Assembly (NCBI GenBank): GCA_965219565.1
Contig: OZ244780.1
Coordinates: 1,612,001 to 1,676,000, forward strand
Source of the DNA: DAOUJI01 sp965219565
Lineage (GTDB): Bacteria > Chloroflexota > Dehalococcoidia > Lucifugimonadales > JAGWBF01
DNA length: 64,000 nucleotides
Direction: 5' to 3'
Shown here: in pieces, positions 50,757 to 59,623 of the stretch
Position numbering within the stretch: the first letter of the stretch is position 1
Layout of the letters: each line of letters opens with the position of its first letter
Notes under the pieces: generated by a model
The model's input: only the letters and a program-made list of their open reading frames with translations
Told to the model about the DNA's origin: nothing
Database searches by the model: none
Program-made: the position numbers and the translations under genes

Positions 50757-51863
50757 ATGCGGACGGCCGCGGTCCAGGGCAGGGTCTATAACTACGCCTT
50801 CGCCTTCGGGTCACAGTTCGATGGAGGTCGGGGTGTATTGCGCCCCGTGGACTTTGGGATGGGACCGAGCGGAGCCCTATACATCGTGAGCCGCGGCATC
50901 GAGTACACTCCCAGTCAAGGCCTTCTGAAGGCGAACCTTGACTCCACAACTGTGTGGCAATACAGGGGCAGCGATTTCGGAGACGGACGGTGTCCCTGCC
51001 CCAGCTCCATCGCAATAGACAGCCAGGAGAACCTCTACGTCGCCGACGAGTACACCAACCACATCTTCATATACGACAAAGACGGGGAATACAAAGGCCA
51101 CTGGGACCATTCCATCTCCATGGATGGAGACCCGGACCACAAGTTGATTCCCATACCCAACACCGTGGGCGGTCTGCCCTTCGACCACTATCTGCGTATG
51201 ATTGACCCTGAGCGCGGACGCGGCCAGGGTGAGCTCAATGGACCGTCAGGGTTGGCTTTCGACGGGGACGACAACCTTCACATCGTGGACAGCCGCAACA
51301 GCAGGGTCCAGGTGTTCACCAAGGAGGGCGGGTTCATCCGAATGTGGGGGGCCCCCGGCAGCGGCGAGGGCGAGTTCAACATGCCTTGGGGACTGACCGT
51401 CGACAAGGACGGCTTTGTCTACGTGGCCGACTGGAAGAACCATCGCGTCCAGAAGTTCAGTTTCGAAGGGGAATACGTCATGTCCTTCGGAACGCCAGGC
51501 GAAGAAGAGGGAGAGTTGCGCCTTCCCACCGACGTAGCCATAGACCAGGACGGCGACGTCTACGTAACGGACTGGGGCAACGAGAAGCTAAACATATACA
51601 CACCGGAAGGCGAATTTCTCCATTCATTCTACGGAGACGCAAAAGAACTCGCCGACGTCGTATACGATCGGCTGTCCGTAAGCCCGGACCACATGAAGGC
51701 CAGGCTAAGGGCCACCGATCCCTCAGTGGAATGGAAGCTCTGGAAACCCTCGGCCGTCAACGTTGACCAGGAAGGCCGCATTATTATATGCGAGACGAGG
51801 ACGAGCCGGTTCCAGGTGTATCGGAAGGAAAAGGGCTGGGCGGACCCCCAGTTCAACCTCTAA
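50757..51863 (+). CDS. NHL-repeat beta-propeller protein, copy 2
   Basis: 368 residues, paralog of 47958-49070. Blades include FDGDDNLHIVDSRNSRVQVF, VDKDGFVYVADWKNHRVQKF and IDQDGDVYVTDWGNEKLNIY. AGGGAGGA precedes the ATG. It is followed 51 bases later by the molybdoenzyme large-subunit gene on the same strand, which places the DUF1800/NHL block in the same neighbourhood as an oxidative enzyme. Confidence 0.9.
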   Translation: MRTAAVQGRVYNYAFAFGSQFDGGRGVLRPVDFGMGPSGALYIVSRGIEYTPSQGLLKANLDSTTVWQYRGSDFGDGRCPCPSSIAIDSQENLYVADEYTNHIFIYDKDGEYKGHWDHSISMDGDPDHKLIPIPNTVGGLPFDHYLRMIDPERGRGQGELNGPSGLAFDGDDNLHIVDSRNSRVQVFTKEGGFIRMWGAPGSGEGEFNMPWGLTVDKDGFVYVADWKNHRVQKFSFEGEYVMSFGTPGEEEGELRLPTDVAIDQDGDVYVTDWGNEKLNIYTPEGEFLHSFYGDAKELADVVYDRLSVSPDHMKARLRATDPSVEWKLWKPSAVNVDQEGRIIICETRTSRFQVYRKEKGWADPQFNL

Positions 51864-51914
51864 GGTCGCCAAGAGTGTGACCTTTGGTCTGAAATCTTGT
51901 CAGGAGGTCCGGGA

Positions 51915-54221
51915 ATGGCATCCAACGTAGTGCTTTCCACACAGGAATACGACGTAATAGGGACAAGGCCGGTGCGCCACGACGGCGCGGACAAGGTAAC
52001 GGGGAGGGCCCAGTACGGGGCCGACATCATCCTTCCAGACATGCTATACGCCAAGATTCTCCGCAGCCCCCACGCCCATGCCAGAATCAAGAGCATAAAC
52101 ACCAGCAAAGCCGAGGCCTTGCCCGGTGTCCGGGCCGTGGTTACAGGAGCTGACTTTCCCAAGCTCTCCGGCAAAGGGTCGGACCAGGTCCGGGGCAATT
52201 TGGAGAACTTCAAGTTCCTCAGCAACAACTGCATCGCCGACGCCAAAGCCCTATACAAGGGGCACGCAGTTGCCGCGGTGGCTGCAACCAGCGCCCATAT
52301 TGCCGAGGAGGCCCTGTCTCTTATTGAAGTCGACTACGAGGTCTTGGAACCCGTCTTCGACGTTCTTGAGGCCATGAAAGAAGACGCGCCCATTCTCCAT
52401 GAAGGGCTCGAAAACGTGGGCAATCCTCCCATGCGGGGAGGGAGCCTCAGGCCCGAAGGGGAGCCAGGACAGGACACCAACGTCGCCGGCACCCACATTT
52501 TCCAGAATGGGGACCTGGAGAAGGGTTTCAAAGAAGCCGACGTGGTGGTGGAGCGCGAGTTCCGCACCAGGCCGGTCCACCAGGGATACATCGAACCCCA
52601 CACCGCAACTGCCCATTGGGGGGCGGACGGCAAAATCACTGTCTGGTGCAGCAGCCAGGGCCAGTTCAACGTAAGGGACCAGACGTCCCAAGTGCTTGGC
52701 TTGCCGGTTTCAAAGATTAAGGTTATTCCCATGGAAATTGGGGGCGGCTTCGGAGGCAAGGTGACCGTATACCTGGAACCCGTGGCTGCGATGCTCTCCA
52801 AGAAGTCCGGACATCCCGTGAAAATCACCATGAGCCGGATAGAAGAGTTCGAGGCCACCGGTCCAACCAGCGGGGGCTACTTGAAGGCGAAGATAGGCGC
52901 ACGCAAGGACGGAACAATAACCGCCGCCGATGCGTTCCTGGCCTTGGAGGCAGGTGCTTTCCCGGGCTCGCCAGTGGCGCCGGGCTGCCTGTGCATGTTC
53001 GCCCCGTACAACCTGGAAAATGTGAGAATTGAAGGCCACGACGTGGTTCTGAACCAGCCTAAGACCGCAGCCTACCGGGCGCCGGGAGCGCCCAACACCG
53101 CCTTCGCTGCTGAGACTCTGATAGATGAGTTGGCGGAAAAGCTGGGCATCGACCCGCTGGAAATGCGTATAAAGAACGGCTCAAAGGAAGGGACACGGCT
53201 GGTCACTGGGCTTCCCTTCGGCAAGATAGGCTTCATTGAGACCGCCAAGGCCGCGAAGGCCCACGAGCACTACAACGCGCCCTTGGAAGGCCCCAATCGC
53301 GGGCGGGGAGTGGCTGCGGGATTCTGGACCAACTCCAGCGGGGCTTCAAGCTCCGTGGTGAACGTCAACGCCGACGGCACCGTCAGCCTGGTTGAGGGGT
53401 CTCCGGACATCGGTGGCTCACGAGCCGCCATTGCCATGCACGTGGCGGAAGTGTTGGGCATCCCCGTTGAGGACGTGAAGCCGTCGGTGGCAGACACCGA
53501 TTCCATTGGCTACACGTGGGTCACCGGAGGGAGCAGCACCCTATTCAAGACAGGATGGACAGCTTACGAGGCGGCGCAGGACGTAAAGCGGCAGCTCATT
53601 GAGAGGGCCGCCAGGATATGGGATGTCAGCCCTGACGACGTGGACTATTCCCGTGGCGTCCTCTCCCACAAGTCGGACCCGGAACTCAAGCTGACGTTTG
53701 GACAGATAGCCTCCAAGCTGAACGGCACAGGCGGGCCTGTGGTGGGCCGCTCCAACTTTACTCCCTCCGGCTCAGGGGCGTCCTTCGCTATTCACATAGC
53801 CGACGTGGAAGTGGACCCGGAGACGGGCAAGGTTGAGATTCTCAGGTACACGGCCCTGCAGGACGCCGGCAAGGCTGTCCATCCGAGCTACGTGGAGGGC
53901 CAGATGCAGGGCGGGGCGGTGCAGGGCATCGGATGGGCGCTCAACGAGGAATACTTCTTCTCCGACGACGGGAAGCTCATGAACTCCAGCTTCCTCGACT
54001 ACAGGATGCCCATCAGCCTGGACTTGCCCATGATAGACACAGTAATAGTGGAAGTGGCCAACCCAGGACACCCCTTCGGAGCCAGAGGCGTGGGAGAGGT
54101 CCCCTTGGTTCCTCCCATGGCGGCCTTGGCCAACGCCATATACAGGGCTGTCGGAGTCAGGATGGAGAGGCTGCCCATGTCTCCAGGAGCCATTCTGGAC
54201 ACGCTCTGGAACGATGAATGA
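51915..54221 (+). CDS. Xanthine dehydrogenase/aldehyde oxidase family, molybdopterin subunit
   Basis: 768 residues from ATG 51915, with AGGAGG seven bases upstream. KVTGRAQYGADI opens the domain; EIGGGFGGKVT, KTAAYRAPGAPNTAFA, GGAVQGIGWALNEEYF and GARGVGEVPL are the molybdopterin-binding motifs, the last with the catalytic Glu. This is the large subunit of a molybdenum hydroxylase; the AYRAPGAP loop rules out the form I CO dehydrogenase active site. No FAD or [2Fe-2S] subunit gene is adjacent, so partners must be elsewhere. Works on aldehydes or N-heterocycles; substrate unknown. Confidence 0.92.
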   Translation: MASNVVLSTQEYDVIGTRPVRHDGADKVTGRAQYGADIILPDMLYAKILRSPHAHARIKSINTSKAEALPGVRAVVTGADFPKLSGKGSDQVRGNLENFKFLSNNCIADAKALYKGHAVAAVAATSAHIAEEALSLIEVDYEVLEPVFDVLEAMKEDAPILHEGLENVGNPPMRGGSLRPEGEPGQDTNVAGTHIFQNGDLEKGFKEADVVVEREFRTRPVHQGYIEPHTATAHWGADGKITVWCSSQGQFNVRDQTSQVLGLPVSKIKVIPMEIGGGFGGKVTVYLEPVAAMLSKKSGHPVKITMSRIEEFEATGPTSGGYLKAKIGARKDGTITAADAFLALEAGAFPGSPVAPGCLCMFAPYNLENVRIEGHDVVLNQPKTAAYRAPGAPNTAFAAETLIDELAEKLGIDPLEMRIKNGSKEGTRLVTGLPFGKIGFIETAKAAKAHEHYNAPLEGPNRGRGVAAGFWTNSSGASSSVVNVNADGTVSLVEGSPDIGGSRAAIAMHVAEVLGIPVEDVKPSVADTDSIGYTWVTGGSSTLFKTGWTAYEAAQDVKRQLIERAARIWDVSPDDVDYSRGVLSHKSDPELKLTFGQIASKLNGTGGPVVGRSNFTPSGSGASFAIHIADVEVDPETGKVEILRYTALQDAGKAVHPSYVEGQMQGGAVQGIGWALNEEYFFSDDGKLMNSSFLDYRMPISLDLPMIDTVIVEVANPGHPFGARGVGEVPLVPPMAALANAIYRAVGVRMERLPMSPGAILDTLWNDE

Positions 54222-54394
54222 CAAGGAGACAGATCGTGGGAATTGATGATTGACATGACTGACCCCCGTCTGATAATGTTCTCCAGAATTTCTAACAGGG
54301 ACCTGGCTGCCTAGTTATCAATGGTCAGCGTAGGTCTCCTACTGATGCGTAAAACGAACGACCGCATGAACGGCGTCAAAAAAGGGAGGGAAAC

Positions 54395-56491
54395 ATGCTG
54401 AGAACCTGGTTCAAGAATCGTACCTTGTGGCTGGTTGGCGCCTTGGCGCTGGTGTTTGTCATAGCTGCGGCTTGCGGTGGAGGCGAGGAGACTCAAGCGC
54501 CACCTACACCGCTTCCTACACCTACACCCTTAGACTTCACAGCGCTAGCGGAACAGTTTGGTCAACAAGTGATCGCAGGCATCGAATTCCCAGAAGGGTT
54601 GTCAGCGGAGGACGTGCAGGCCATTGTGGCCTCGGCCATCTCCAACATCCCCGAGGGGATCAGTCCTGAGGACGTGCAGGCTATAGTGTCCCAGGCGATA
54701 TCGGAGATTCCCGAGGGTCTGACGGCGGCGCAGATGGAGGCGGCAATCAGGTCCGCCGTTGACCAGGGCGTGAAAGACGCGGTCGCTTCCGCCGTGGCGC
54801 AGATACCCCCCACGGCGACTCCGCTGCCGGCGATGTTCGGCGGCGTTACGCCCTTCGGCGGGGTAGTGCCCATGCTGGCCTACGACTCCCCCAACCCCCA
54901 CTTCATCTGGGGTGGAGTGTCTTATAAGAGCCAGGTGCACTTGAAGCCTGTCTTCAACATGACCATCGATTGGGACCACTCCACTCCAGAGAAGCTGGAC
55001 TGGAAGTGCGATCTCTGCTCTGACTGGAGCGTGTCCGACGACGGAATCACCTATACCTTCACAGTCAACCCTGACGCCAAGTGGCACGACGGTGAAGACG
55101 TTGGAGCCGACGACCTTGTGAACAGCTTCAACCTCTGGCTGGACCCCAAAGGGGCGTTGGATGCCTTGAACCCCGCTTTCGCGGATGTCCCCGAAGAAAT
55201 AGCCGGTGTGGGCCAGTCTGCCCTTGAAGGCGTGCAGTCTCACTTGGCGGGCCCGCCTACGATGATTGACGAGAACACCTTCTCGGTGTCTCTCAACGAT
55301 CCGCCTTCTGGCGTATTTCTTAACGACATGCTCAACCAGGAGTTGATGATTCTGCCCAAGCATCTGTTCGAAAGGGGAGTGCTTCCTGCCAACCCGACGG
55401 ACAAAGACTCTGTCATAGGTTCGGGCCCGTACCGATTTGTCGAATACACCACTGACGTGTCCACTGTTCTGGAGCGGAACCCCGACTACTTCAAGAGCGG
55501 CCTGCCCTACCTGGACGGCATTGAGCATTTCATAATCACGTCGGCTTCCGGCAGGGCCTCCGCCGCCTTCGAGACGGAGCAGGTGCTCATGTCCAACTCC
55601 TTCCAGGCCAGCCTGAACGCGGCGGCGCTGTTGCAGTTGGAGAAGGACACTTTCGGCTCGATCAACCTGCACTGGCAGGGTCCCCTATACGCATATTCCA
55701 TTCACTTCAACACCAGGGTGGCTCCCTTCAACGACCCCAGAGTGCGTAAGGGCATGCAGCTGGGAATACACCGGCAGCCGTATCTTAAGAGTGTGACCGC
55801 CGACCGCGGAGGCATGGGAACGCCCCTGCCCGATGGTTTCCCGTGGAGCTACACCAGGGAGGAGTCGGACCAAATCCCCGGATTCAGAGAGAGTTCGGCC
55901 GGAGTCAAGCACCCTGACGACATTGCGGCCGCCAAAGCCCTGTTCGAAGAGGCCGGCTACGGAGAAGGCACCGAGGTTACGCTGACCTGCTCGACCTCCC
56001 TCGCCTACTGCGACGTGGGAATCGTGATCAAGGGGCAGTTCCTGGAAGACTTCGGATGGACAATCAACATCGACGCCGTTCGTGGAGCGGTGGCCCGGGA
56101 GAAGTACACGGCCGGTGACTACCAGTTCAACATCCAGGCAACAGGGTTCTCATTCCCCCACCCAAGCCAGGCTATCAGGTCCCAGACGAGTGGGCGTAAC
56201 GCAGGCTGGACCGGCGTGACGGATCCGGACAACCCTCAGCACGGGCTTTACCTGCGCCTGAAGGAGATATACGACACGATGCTCCTGGCGTCGGACCAGA
56301 ACGATCCCATGGTGCGGGAGTTGATGCAAGAGGTCCACAACTTGCAAATCGAGGACCCGTACATCATTCCCATGCTCTACGTCACCCAGGCGTGGCCGGT
56401 GAGCAAAAGGATTAAGGGGTTCTACCCGCCCCCGGTGGTGACCGGCGGCAACACCCACGAGACTATCTGGTGCAACCCCGACTGCCCATAG
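54395..56491 (+). CDS. Peptide/oligomer ABC transporter substrate-binding lipoprotein
   Basis: 698 residues. The signal ends in IAAACGGG (lipobox). A Pro/Thr linker and three helical repeats follow (IPEG-S-EDVQAIV--AIS, about 23 residues each, roughly 65-130). The family-5 binding domain (SBP_bac_5) follows: ITYTFTVNPDAKWHDGEDV, VIGSGPYRFVEYT, FNDPRVRKGMQLGIHR. The helical repeats before the domain are unusual, and may act as a stalk. It is followed by a hairpin and then the two permease genes. Confidence 0.9.
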   Translation: MLRTWFKNRTLWLVGALALVFVIAAACGGGEETQAPPTPLPTPTPLDFTALAEQFGQQVIAGIEFPEGLSAEDVQAIVASAISNIPEGISPEDVQAIVSQAISEIPEGLTAAQMEAAIRSAVDQGVKDAVASAVAQIPPTATPLPAMFGGVTPFGGVVPMLAYDSPNPHFIWGGVSYKSQVHLKPVFNMTIDWDHSTPEKLDWKCDLCSDWSVSDDGITYTFTVNPDAKWHDGEDVGADDLVNSFNLWLDPKGALDALNPAFADVPEEIAGVGQSALEGVQSHLAGPPTMIDENTFSVSLNDPPSGVFLNDMLNQELMILPKHLFERGVLPANPTDKDSVIGSGPYRFVEYTTDVSTVLERNPDYFKSGLPYLDGIEHFIITSASGRASAAFETEQVLMSNSFQASLNAAALLQLEKDTFGSINLHWQGPLYAYSIHFNTRVAPFNDPRVRKGMQLGIHRQPYLKSVTADRGGMGTPLPDGFPWSYTREESDQIPGFRESSAGVKHPDDIAAAKALFEEAGYGEGTEVTLTCSTSLAYCDVGIVIKGQFLEDFGWTINIDAVRGAVAREKYTAGDYQFNIQATGFSFPHPSQAIRSQTSGRNAGWTGVTDPDNPQHGLYLRLKEIYDTMLLASDQNDPMVRELMQEVHNLQIEDPYIIPMLYVTQAWPVSKRIKGFYPPPVVTGGNTHETIWCNPDCP

Positions 56492-56527
56492 ACAAATAGA
56501 GAGCTATCAATCGGGAGCTGAAGCTGG

Positions 56528-56562
56528 GGGCAGGCCTGAAGTAAAACGCTTTGGGCCTGTCC
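56528..56562 (+). terminator. Hairpin between binding protein and permease genes
   Basis: 56528-56536 pairs with 56554-56562 over nine bases with one G-U, then TTATATTAG. It would partly stop transcription, so that more binding protein than permease is made. Confidence 0.6.
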
Positions 56563-56640
56563 TTATATTAGATGGGAGTTACCCAACCGTCCTAAAGAGA
56601 GAAACTTGGGAGCCACGCGTAGGGGTTAGCGGATAGGACA

Positions 56641-57612
56641 ATGCAGACATATATCCTGAAAAGGTTGCTTCTCTTTGTGCCGACGCTGGCGCTGGTCGGC
56701 ACCATTGCATTTGTCATAATCAGGCTTCTGCCCGGCGACCCGGCCCTTCAGCTTCTTGAAACAGGCTCAGAATTCGGTGATGGGGCTGCCGTCACCGAGG
56801 AAGCGTTGGCCAAGAAGAGGGCGGAGTTGGGGACGGACAAGCCTCTGTTCCCCCACCAATGGGGAATCTTCCTGTGGGACTCCGTGCGGCTGGACTTCGG
56901 AGACTCTTTCAACACCAAGCAACCCGTCATAGACGAAATCAAGAACCGCTTTCCGGTCACCCTGGAGCTGGTGATCATATCTTTGTTCATGGCCGCCTTC
57001 GTGGCCATTCCGTTGGGGGTGTTCTCCGCGGTCAAGCAGGACACTCCGATGGACTACGTCGGCCGGTTGGTGACAACGGTGGGCATAGCGCTGCCCAACT
57101 TCTGGGTGGCGCTGCTGATGCTCTTGTTCCTTGCCTCGGTCTTCGACTGGAATCCGCCTCTGAGGTACAGGGACTTTCAAGACGACCAGATAGAGAACCT
57201 CAAACAAATGGTGTTTCCTGCCTTGGTGCTCGCTCTCTCCCACATGGCGTTCCTGGCCCGTATAACCCGCTCGGCTATGCTCGAAGTGCTGAGGGAAGAT
57301 TACATACGCACGGCCAGGGCCAAAGGGCTTTCGGAGCGGGTAGTGATAAACCGACACACTCTTCGCAACGCCTTGCTCCCGGTCGTTACGGTGACCGGCT
57401 ATGAATTCGGGCGGCTTATAGGCGGCACCGTTATAATTGAGAGCATATTCTTGGTCCCGGGCATCGGGCTGTACGTGATCTCAGGTTTCGAGAAGCAGGA
57501 CTTCCCTGTGATACAGTCGGTGGTGATCATAGTCACCATGATCGTGCTGGTGTTGAACCTTGCTATGGACATCGCCTACTCATGGCTGAATCCCAGGATC
57601 AGGTACTCGTAG
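56641..57612 (+). CDS. DppB/OppB-like ABC transporter permease
   Basis: 323 residues, usual size. The opening MQTYILKRLLLFVPTLALVG and the loop after it (RLLPGDPA) are typical of DppB/OppB. LREDYIRTARAKGLSERVVI (the EAA cytoplasmic loop that meets the ATPase) is intact, and six membrane helices are visible. ATPase genes are absent from the operon. It overlaps the DppC-like gene. Confidence 0.92.
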   Translation: MQTYILKRLLLFVPTLALVGTIAFVIIRLLPGDPALQLLETGSEFGDGAAVTEEALAKKRAELGTDKPLFPHQWGIFLWDSVRLDFGDSFNTKQPVIDEIKNRFPVTLELVIISLFMAAFVAIPLGVFSAVKQDTPMDYVGRLVTTVGIALPNFWVALLMLLFLASVFDWNPPLRYRDFQDDQIENLKQMVFPALVLALSHMAFLARITRSAMLEVLREDYIRTARAKGLSERVVINRHTLRNALLPVVTVTGYEFGRLIGGTVIIESIFLVPGIGLYVISGFEKQDFPVIQSVVIIVTMIVLVLNLAMDIAYSWLNPRIRYS

Positions 57613-58526
57613 AGATGGCACAACAAGACGCAATAGCCGGCATCGACCAGTCCGTCTTGACCGGACTTCGTCCCAAACGCCCACTCTACGGGCAGGTTCT
57701 CAACTTCCTGCTAAAGAAGCCTATGGGCGCTGTGGGAGCGGGAGTGGCCGTCGTGCTGGTCATCGTGGCTCTGCTGGCGTCCACCATAGACACCCACGGC
57801 GTCCATTCCACAGACTCAGACAACCTGCGAGCCAAACCAAGCTCCGACCATCTTCTTGGAACGGACTGGCTGGGGCGGGACATATACAGCCGCTTGGTCC
57901 ACGGCGCGAAAGTGTCTTTGATAGTCGGCTTGTTCAGTTCGTTGATAGGGTGCTCGATAGGTCTGTTAATTGGAGTCACCAGCGCCTATTTCGGTGGGGC
58001 TTTCGATCTGTTCGTCCAACGTTTGATAGACGGCTTAATGGCTTTTCCTGCCATTATTCTGGCCATCGCCATCATGACGGCGTTGGGCGGGTCCATTCAG
58101 AACGTGATTATTGCTTTGACGGTGTTGTTCGTACCGGCCACCGCGCGGGTGATACGCTCACAGGCTCTTGCGCTCCGGGAGCAGGACTACATCCTGGCGG
58201 CCAGGTCCATCGGGGCGCGGGACGTCCGGATTATCCTGCTGCACATGGTCCCCAACACCATGGCGGTGTTCATAGTGTTGGTGACCTTTTACATGGCGGC
58301 GGCTATAATAGCGGAAGCGGCGTTGAGCTTTCTTGGCGTGGGCATTCCTATAACCGAACCCTCTTGGGGGGGCATGTTGAACAAAGTCACCTACTCAGAC
58401 ATGCGGGAAAACCCTTGGCTTGGCGTGGTGCCAGGGCTTGCCATATCGATTGTAGTGCTGTCCTGGAACATGCTTGGCGACGCCCTGAGGGACGTGCTTG
58501 ACCCAAGGATGCGCGGGAGCCAGTAG
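57582..58526 (+). CDS. DppC/OppC-like ABC transporter permease
   Basis: 314 residues from ATG 57582, which overlaps the dppB-like gene by 31 bases; ATG 57615 is a good alternative. It has a soluble N-terminus, one helix, then LLGTDWLGRDIYSRLVHGAK, the DppC hallmark. The EAA loop is REQDYILAARSIGARDVRII, and ALSFLGVGI-ITEPSWGGML follows. It pairs with the preceding permease for uptake of peptides or similar solutes. Confidence 0.92.
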   Translation: MAESQDQVLVEMAQQDAIAGIDQSVLTGLRPKRPLYGQVLNFLLKKPMGAVGAGVAVVLVIVALLASTIDTHGVHSTDSDNLRAKPSSDHLLGTDWLGRDIYSRLVHGAKVSLIVGLFSSLIGCSIGLLIGVTSAYFGGAFDLFVQRLIDGLMAFPAIILAIAIMTALGGSIQNVIIALTVLFVPATARVIRSQALALREQDYILAARSIGARDVRIILLHMVPNTMAVFIVLVTFYMAAAIIAEAALSFLGVGIPITEPSWGGMLNKVTYSDMRENPWLGVVPGLAISIVVLSWNMLGDALRDVLDPRMRGSQ

Positions 58527-58561
58527 ACGCCTTAGTCAATAGGCCTGGGAAAGGAGCGGTC

Positions 58562-59296
58562 ATGCCAGTTAAAGAAGTCCTCCTAGACGATCGAGCCCAC
58601 GAATGGGTCAAAGCCACCAGCAAGTACGCCCGGGGGTTCTATTTCAAGCATCTCTCCGACGGCGAGGCAGGCCGACCCTACGCTCACCTGATGGCCATAC
58701 CCCGGGACGGCGACAACAACGAAGGTCATTTCCATGACGCCGCCCAGTTCCAGATCATGTTGACAGGCTCAATGGTGTTCCCTCACCTGGGCCTCGATGC
58801 ACCCGAGCTCCATTACACCGACACTAACACGGCTTACGGCCCCTTTGTGGCCGGAAAGGCCACCGAGTCGTCCATATGCGCAGTCCTCAGGAACAAGTCC
58901 GCCGGAATAGTTTGGAACTGGGAGCGGGACAAGTTCCGGGGTGAGTTGAACCGGGATGGCCGGGAGATATTGGGTCGGTTCTCTGACCAGCAGTGGGAAG
59001 AGTCTCCCAGGAGTCTGCAGGGAATCAGGCGGAAGACTCTCTTCGGAGTGGACGGCCTCAACGAGCCTAAGGCGCACATGTACGAGTGCGAACCTGGCGC
59101 GGTCCTGAAGATACCGGCTGCTCCCCACGGAGAGTTTCAGGCGATGCTGAAAGGGTCGGCCACCTTCGGCGACACCGAAATCAGGCCTTTTTCCATGCGT
59201 TACATAGTCGGAGACGAGCCTGCCAGCGACCTCACGAGCGGCCCAGAAGGCGCCACGTGGGTGATCATGACCTTCGACGAAAAAGGTTTCGACTAG
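58562..59296 (+). CDS. Cupin-like protein
   Basis: 244 residues, with GGAAAGGAG before the ATG. Two barrel halves are suggested. The first has GHFHDAAQFQIMLTGSMVF and the second MYECEPGAVLKIPAAPHGEF, followed by MLKGSATFGDTEIRPF. The H-x-H metal motif is only partly kept (HFHDAAQ). Cupins bind metals or small ligands. It starts 36 bases after the dppC-like gene and may belong to that operon. Confidence 0.65.
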   Translation: MPVKEVLLDDRAHEWVKATSKYARGFYFKHLSDGEAGRPYAHLMAIPRDGDNNEGHFHDAAQFQIMLTGSMVFPHLGLDAPELHYTDTNTAYGPFVAGKATESSICAVLRNKSAGIVWNWERDKFRGELNRDGREILGRFSDQQWEESPRSLQGIRRKTLFGVDGLNEPKAHMYECEPGAVLKIPAAPHGEFQAMLKGSATFGDTEIRPFSMRYIVGDEPASDLTSGPEGATWVIMTFDEKGFD

Positions 59297-59354
59297 GGCC
59301 GGTTCACGCCCGAATATATGTCGGCCCGCCCACTGCGTTGTGCCCGTCACACCT

Positions 59355-59390
59355 GTCATTCCGAATTCCGCGCCGCGGAGTGAGGAATCT
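59355..59390 (+). repeat. Dispersed repeat, left of the IS element
   Basis: GTCATTCCGA ... GAGGAATCT, ends identical to those of 60654-60680, which lies in the opposite orientation. The middle part differs in length (17 against 8 bases). Confidence 0.75.
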
Positions 59391-59553
59391 TGTGTGATGA
59401 AGACGTGTTAGTGTGTGGGAGTCAGGGTGCGGCAGGCCGCAGGAATCATGGTCCTCTAAAGACCGAACTTTAGCGTCAGCCGCCGCACCATGCTCATTAA
59501 AGCCCGAACAGTTGTCAGGGTCAACGAGCCCGGACCTGCAAGAAGGGGATGTG

Positions 59554-59623
59554 ATGAGCACAGACGCGGCGAGAGGGGTGGACGCAACATGAGCGCAGAC
59601 GCGGTGATGGGAGTGGACGTAAG
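59554..59623 (+). repeat. 35-base imperfect tandem duplication at the transposase start
   Basis: 59554-59588 and 59589-59623 share about 28 of 35 bases, each beginning ATGAGC-CAGACGCGG. The first copy opens a 12-codon frame, MSTDAARGVDAT, whose TGA overlaps the transposase ATG. Confidence 0.7.

Noticed and set aside
51915..54221. Form I carbon monoxide dehydrogenase large subunit
   Set aside because: The active-site loop reads AYRAPGAP instead of the AYRCSFR form.
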